Assembly (NCBI GenBank): GCA_026394315.1
Contig: JAPKYM010000036.1
Coordinates: 1-5,934 of the forward strand
Length of the DNA stretch: 5,934 bases
Direction: 5' to 3'
Source: Candidatus Bathyarchaeota archaeon
Lineage (GTDB): Archaea; Thermoproteota; Bathyarchaeia; 40CM-2-53-6; RBG-13-38-9
Shown here piece after piece: positions 5,680 to 5,934 of this stretch. The position numbers were made by a program, and so were the translations under genes. Positions within the stretch are counted from its first letter, which is position 1. Each line of letters begins with the position of its first letter. The notes below the pieces were generated by a model that had not been told where the DNA came from, searched no databases, and was given only the letters and a program-made list of their open reading frames with translations.

Positions 5680-5934
5680 TTAAGAAGTCTGGGGCGCGGG
5701 ATTCCACTTCTCACGTATGAATTTCTGGATTCCTGAGGAGTCGAGAGGACCGACCAGTACTTTCCACCCGGACACCTCCTCTATCTCCCCGCTCAGTCTT
5801 GCAGCTCTTCCAGGAATGATCAAGTTCTTGTGGTTCACCTTGTCTTTTGCGTTGTGTTGTTCGAGTGCTTGAGAGAACTTCTCCGCCGTGAGTTTTCTTC
5901 CTGCGACTGCACTCTCTACTGATAGGCCTTCGCT
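5680..5934 (-). CDS. cdhE: CODH/ACS corrinoid iron-sulfur protein large (gamma) subunit, C-terminal 84 aa, truncated by window edge
   Basis: Reading the minus strand from the last base gives an open frame of 84 codons ending in TAA (5682-5680). It starts SEGLSVESAVAGRKLTAEKF and continues with KVNHKNLIIPGRAARLSGEI and then SGWKVLVGPLDSSGIQKFI. The patterns IPGxxAxLSGEIEE and GWxVLVGPxxxxxIxxF, about 20 residues apart, are those of the C-terminal corrinoid-binding domain of CdhE/AcsC. In that complex the subunit carries the methyl group from tetrahydropterin to the acetyl-CoA synthase active site in the Wood-Ljungdahl pathway. The N-terminal 4Fe-4S domain and TIM barrel would lie outside the window, so intactness cannot be judged. 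The LDSSG sequence where many homologues have a REA-type stretch is a small divergence. Other cdh genes would be expected further upstream on the same strand. The family match is from recalled motifs, not a search. Confidence 0.8.
   Translation of the reverse strand, partial: SEGLSVESAVAGRKLTAEKFSQALEQHNAKDKVNHKNLIIPGRAARLSGEIEEVSGWKVLVGPLDSSGIQKFIREKWNPAPQTS

Noticed and set aside
5489..5707. Minus-strand frame of 72 residues overlapping the end of cdhE and the start of top1
   Set aside because: It runs across the intergenic gap and both flanking genes in another frame, with no recognisable motif; the two flanking genes explain the region.
1..5934. Possibility that the window encodes a new defence or mobile system
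   Set aside because: No transposase, integrase, toxin-antitoxin pair, nuclease-helicase set, CRISPR repeats or attachment site was found; the genes are housekeeping or metabolic and mostly transcribed singly.

Overview
The window looks like chromosomal DNA from an uncultured mesophilic or moderately thermophilic archaeon, most likely of the Bathyarchaeia / Thermoproteota (TACK) side. Three things point there. It has a eukaryote-like DNA topoisomerase IB, which in Archaea is characteristic of Thaumarchaeota and relatives. It has an archaeal/eukaryal-type ATP-dependent DNA ligase. It also has the 3' end of a corrinoid iron-sulfur protein subunit of the CO dehydrogenase/acetyl-CoA synthase (Wood-Ljungdahl) complex, which ammonia-oxidising Thaumarchaeota lack but Bathyarchaeia commonly carry. 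The lineage is an inference from gene content; there is no rRNA in the window.

Layout. 1-432 (+): C-terminal 143 residues of a replicative-type ATP-dependent DNA ligase. 539-901 (-): a small unrecognised protein, convergent with the ligase. A 194-bp divergent gap follows, with an inverted repeat at 921-960. 1096-1950 (+): alpha/beta hydrolase with a complete Ser-Asp-His triad. 1981-2955 (-): BKACE-family (DUF849) zinc-dependent beta-keto acid cleavage enzyme, convergent with the hydrolase. A 143-bp divergent promoter region follows. 3099-4028 (+): M48-type zinc metallopeptidase flanked by two four-cysteine zinc ribbons. 4063-5562 (-): complete topoisomerase IB, convergent with the peptidase. 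A TATA-like box lies at 5628-5639. 5680-5934 (-): C-terminal 84 residues of a CdhE/AcsC-like protein, running off the window end.

The first six genes alternate strand, so they sit as convergent pairs (gaps of 106, 30 and 34 bp) separated by divergent promoter regions. Only cdhE and the topoisomerase share a direction, and a promoter-like element lies between them. The window therefore reads as a set of single-gene transcription units: DNA maintenance (ligase, topoisomerase), carbon metabolism (BKACE, CODH/ACS subunit, hydrolase) and protein quality control (peptidase). I see no operon that makes these genes one system, and no mobile element, CRISPR array, tRNA or rRNA. The items most worth a second look are the doubly zinc-ribboned M48 protein, the small protein next to the ligase, the short-linker topoisomerase IB next to a Wood-Ljungdahl gene, and the inverted repeat at 921-960.
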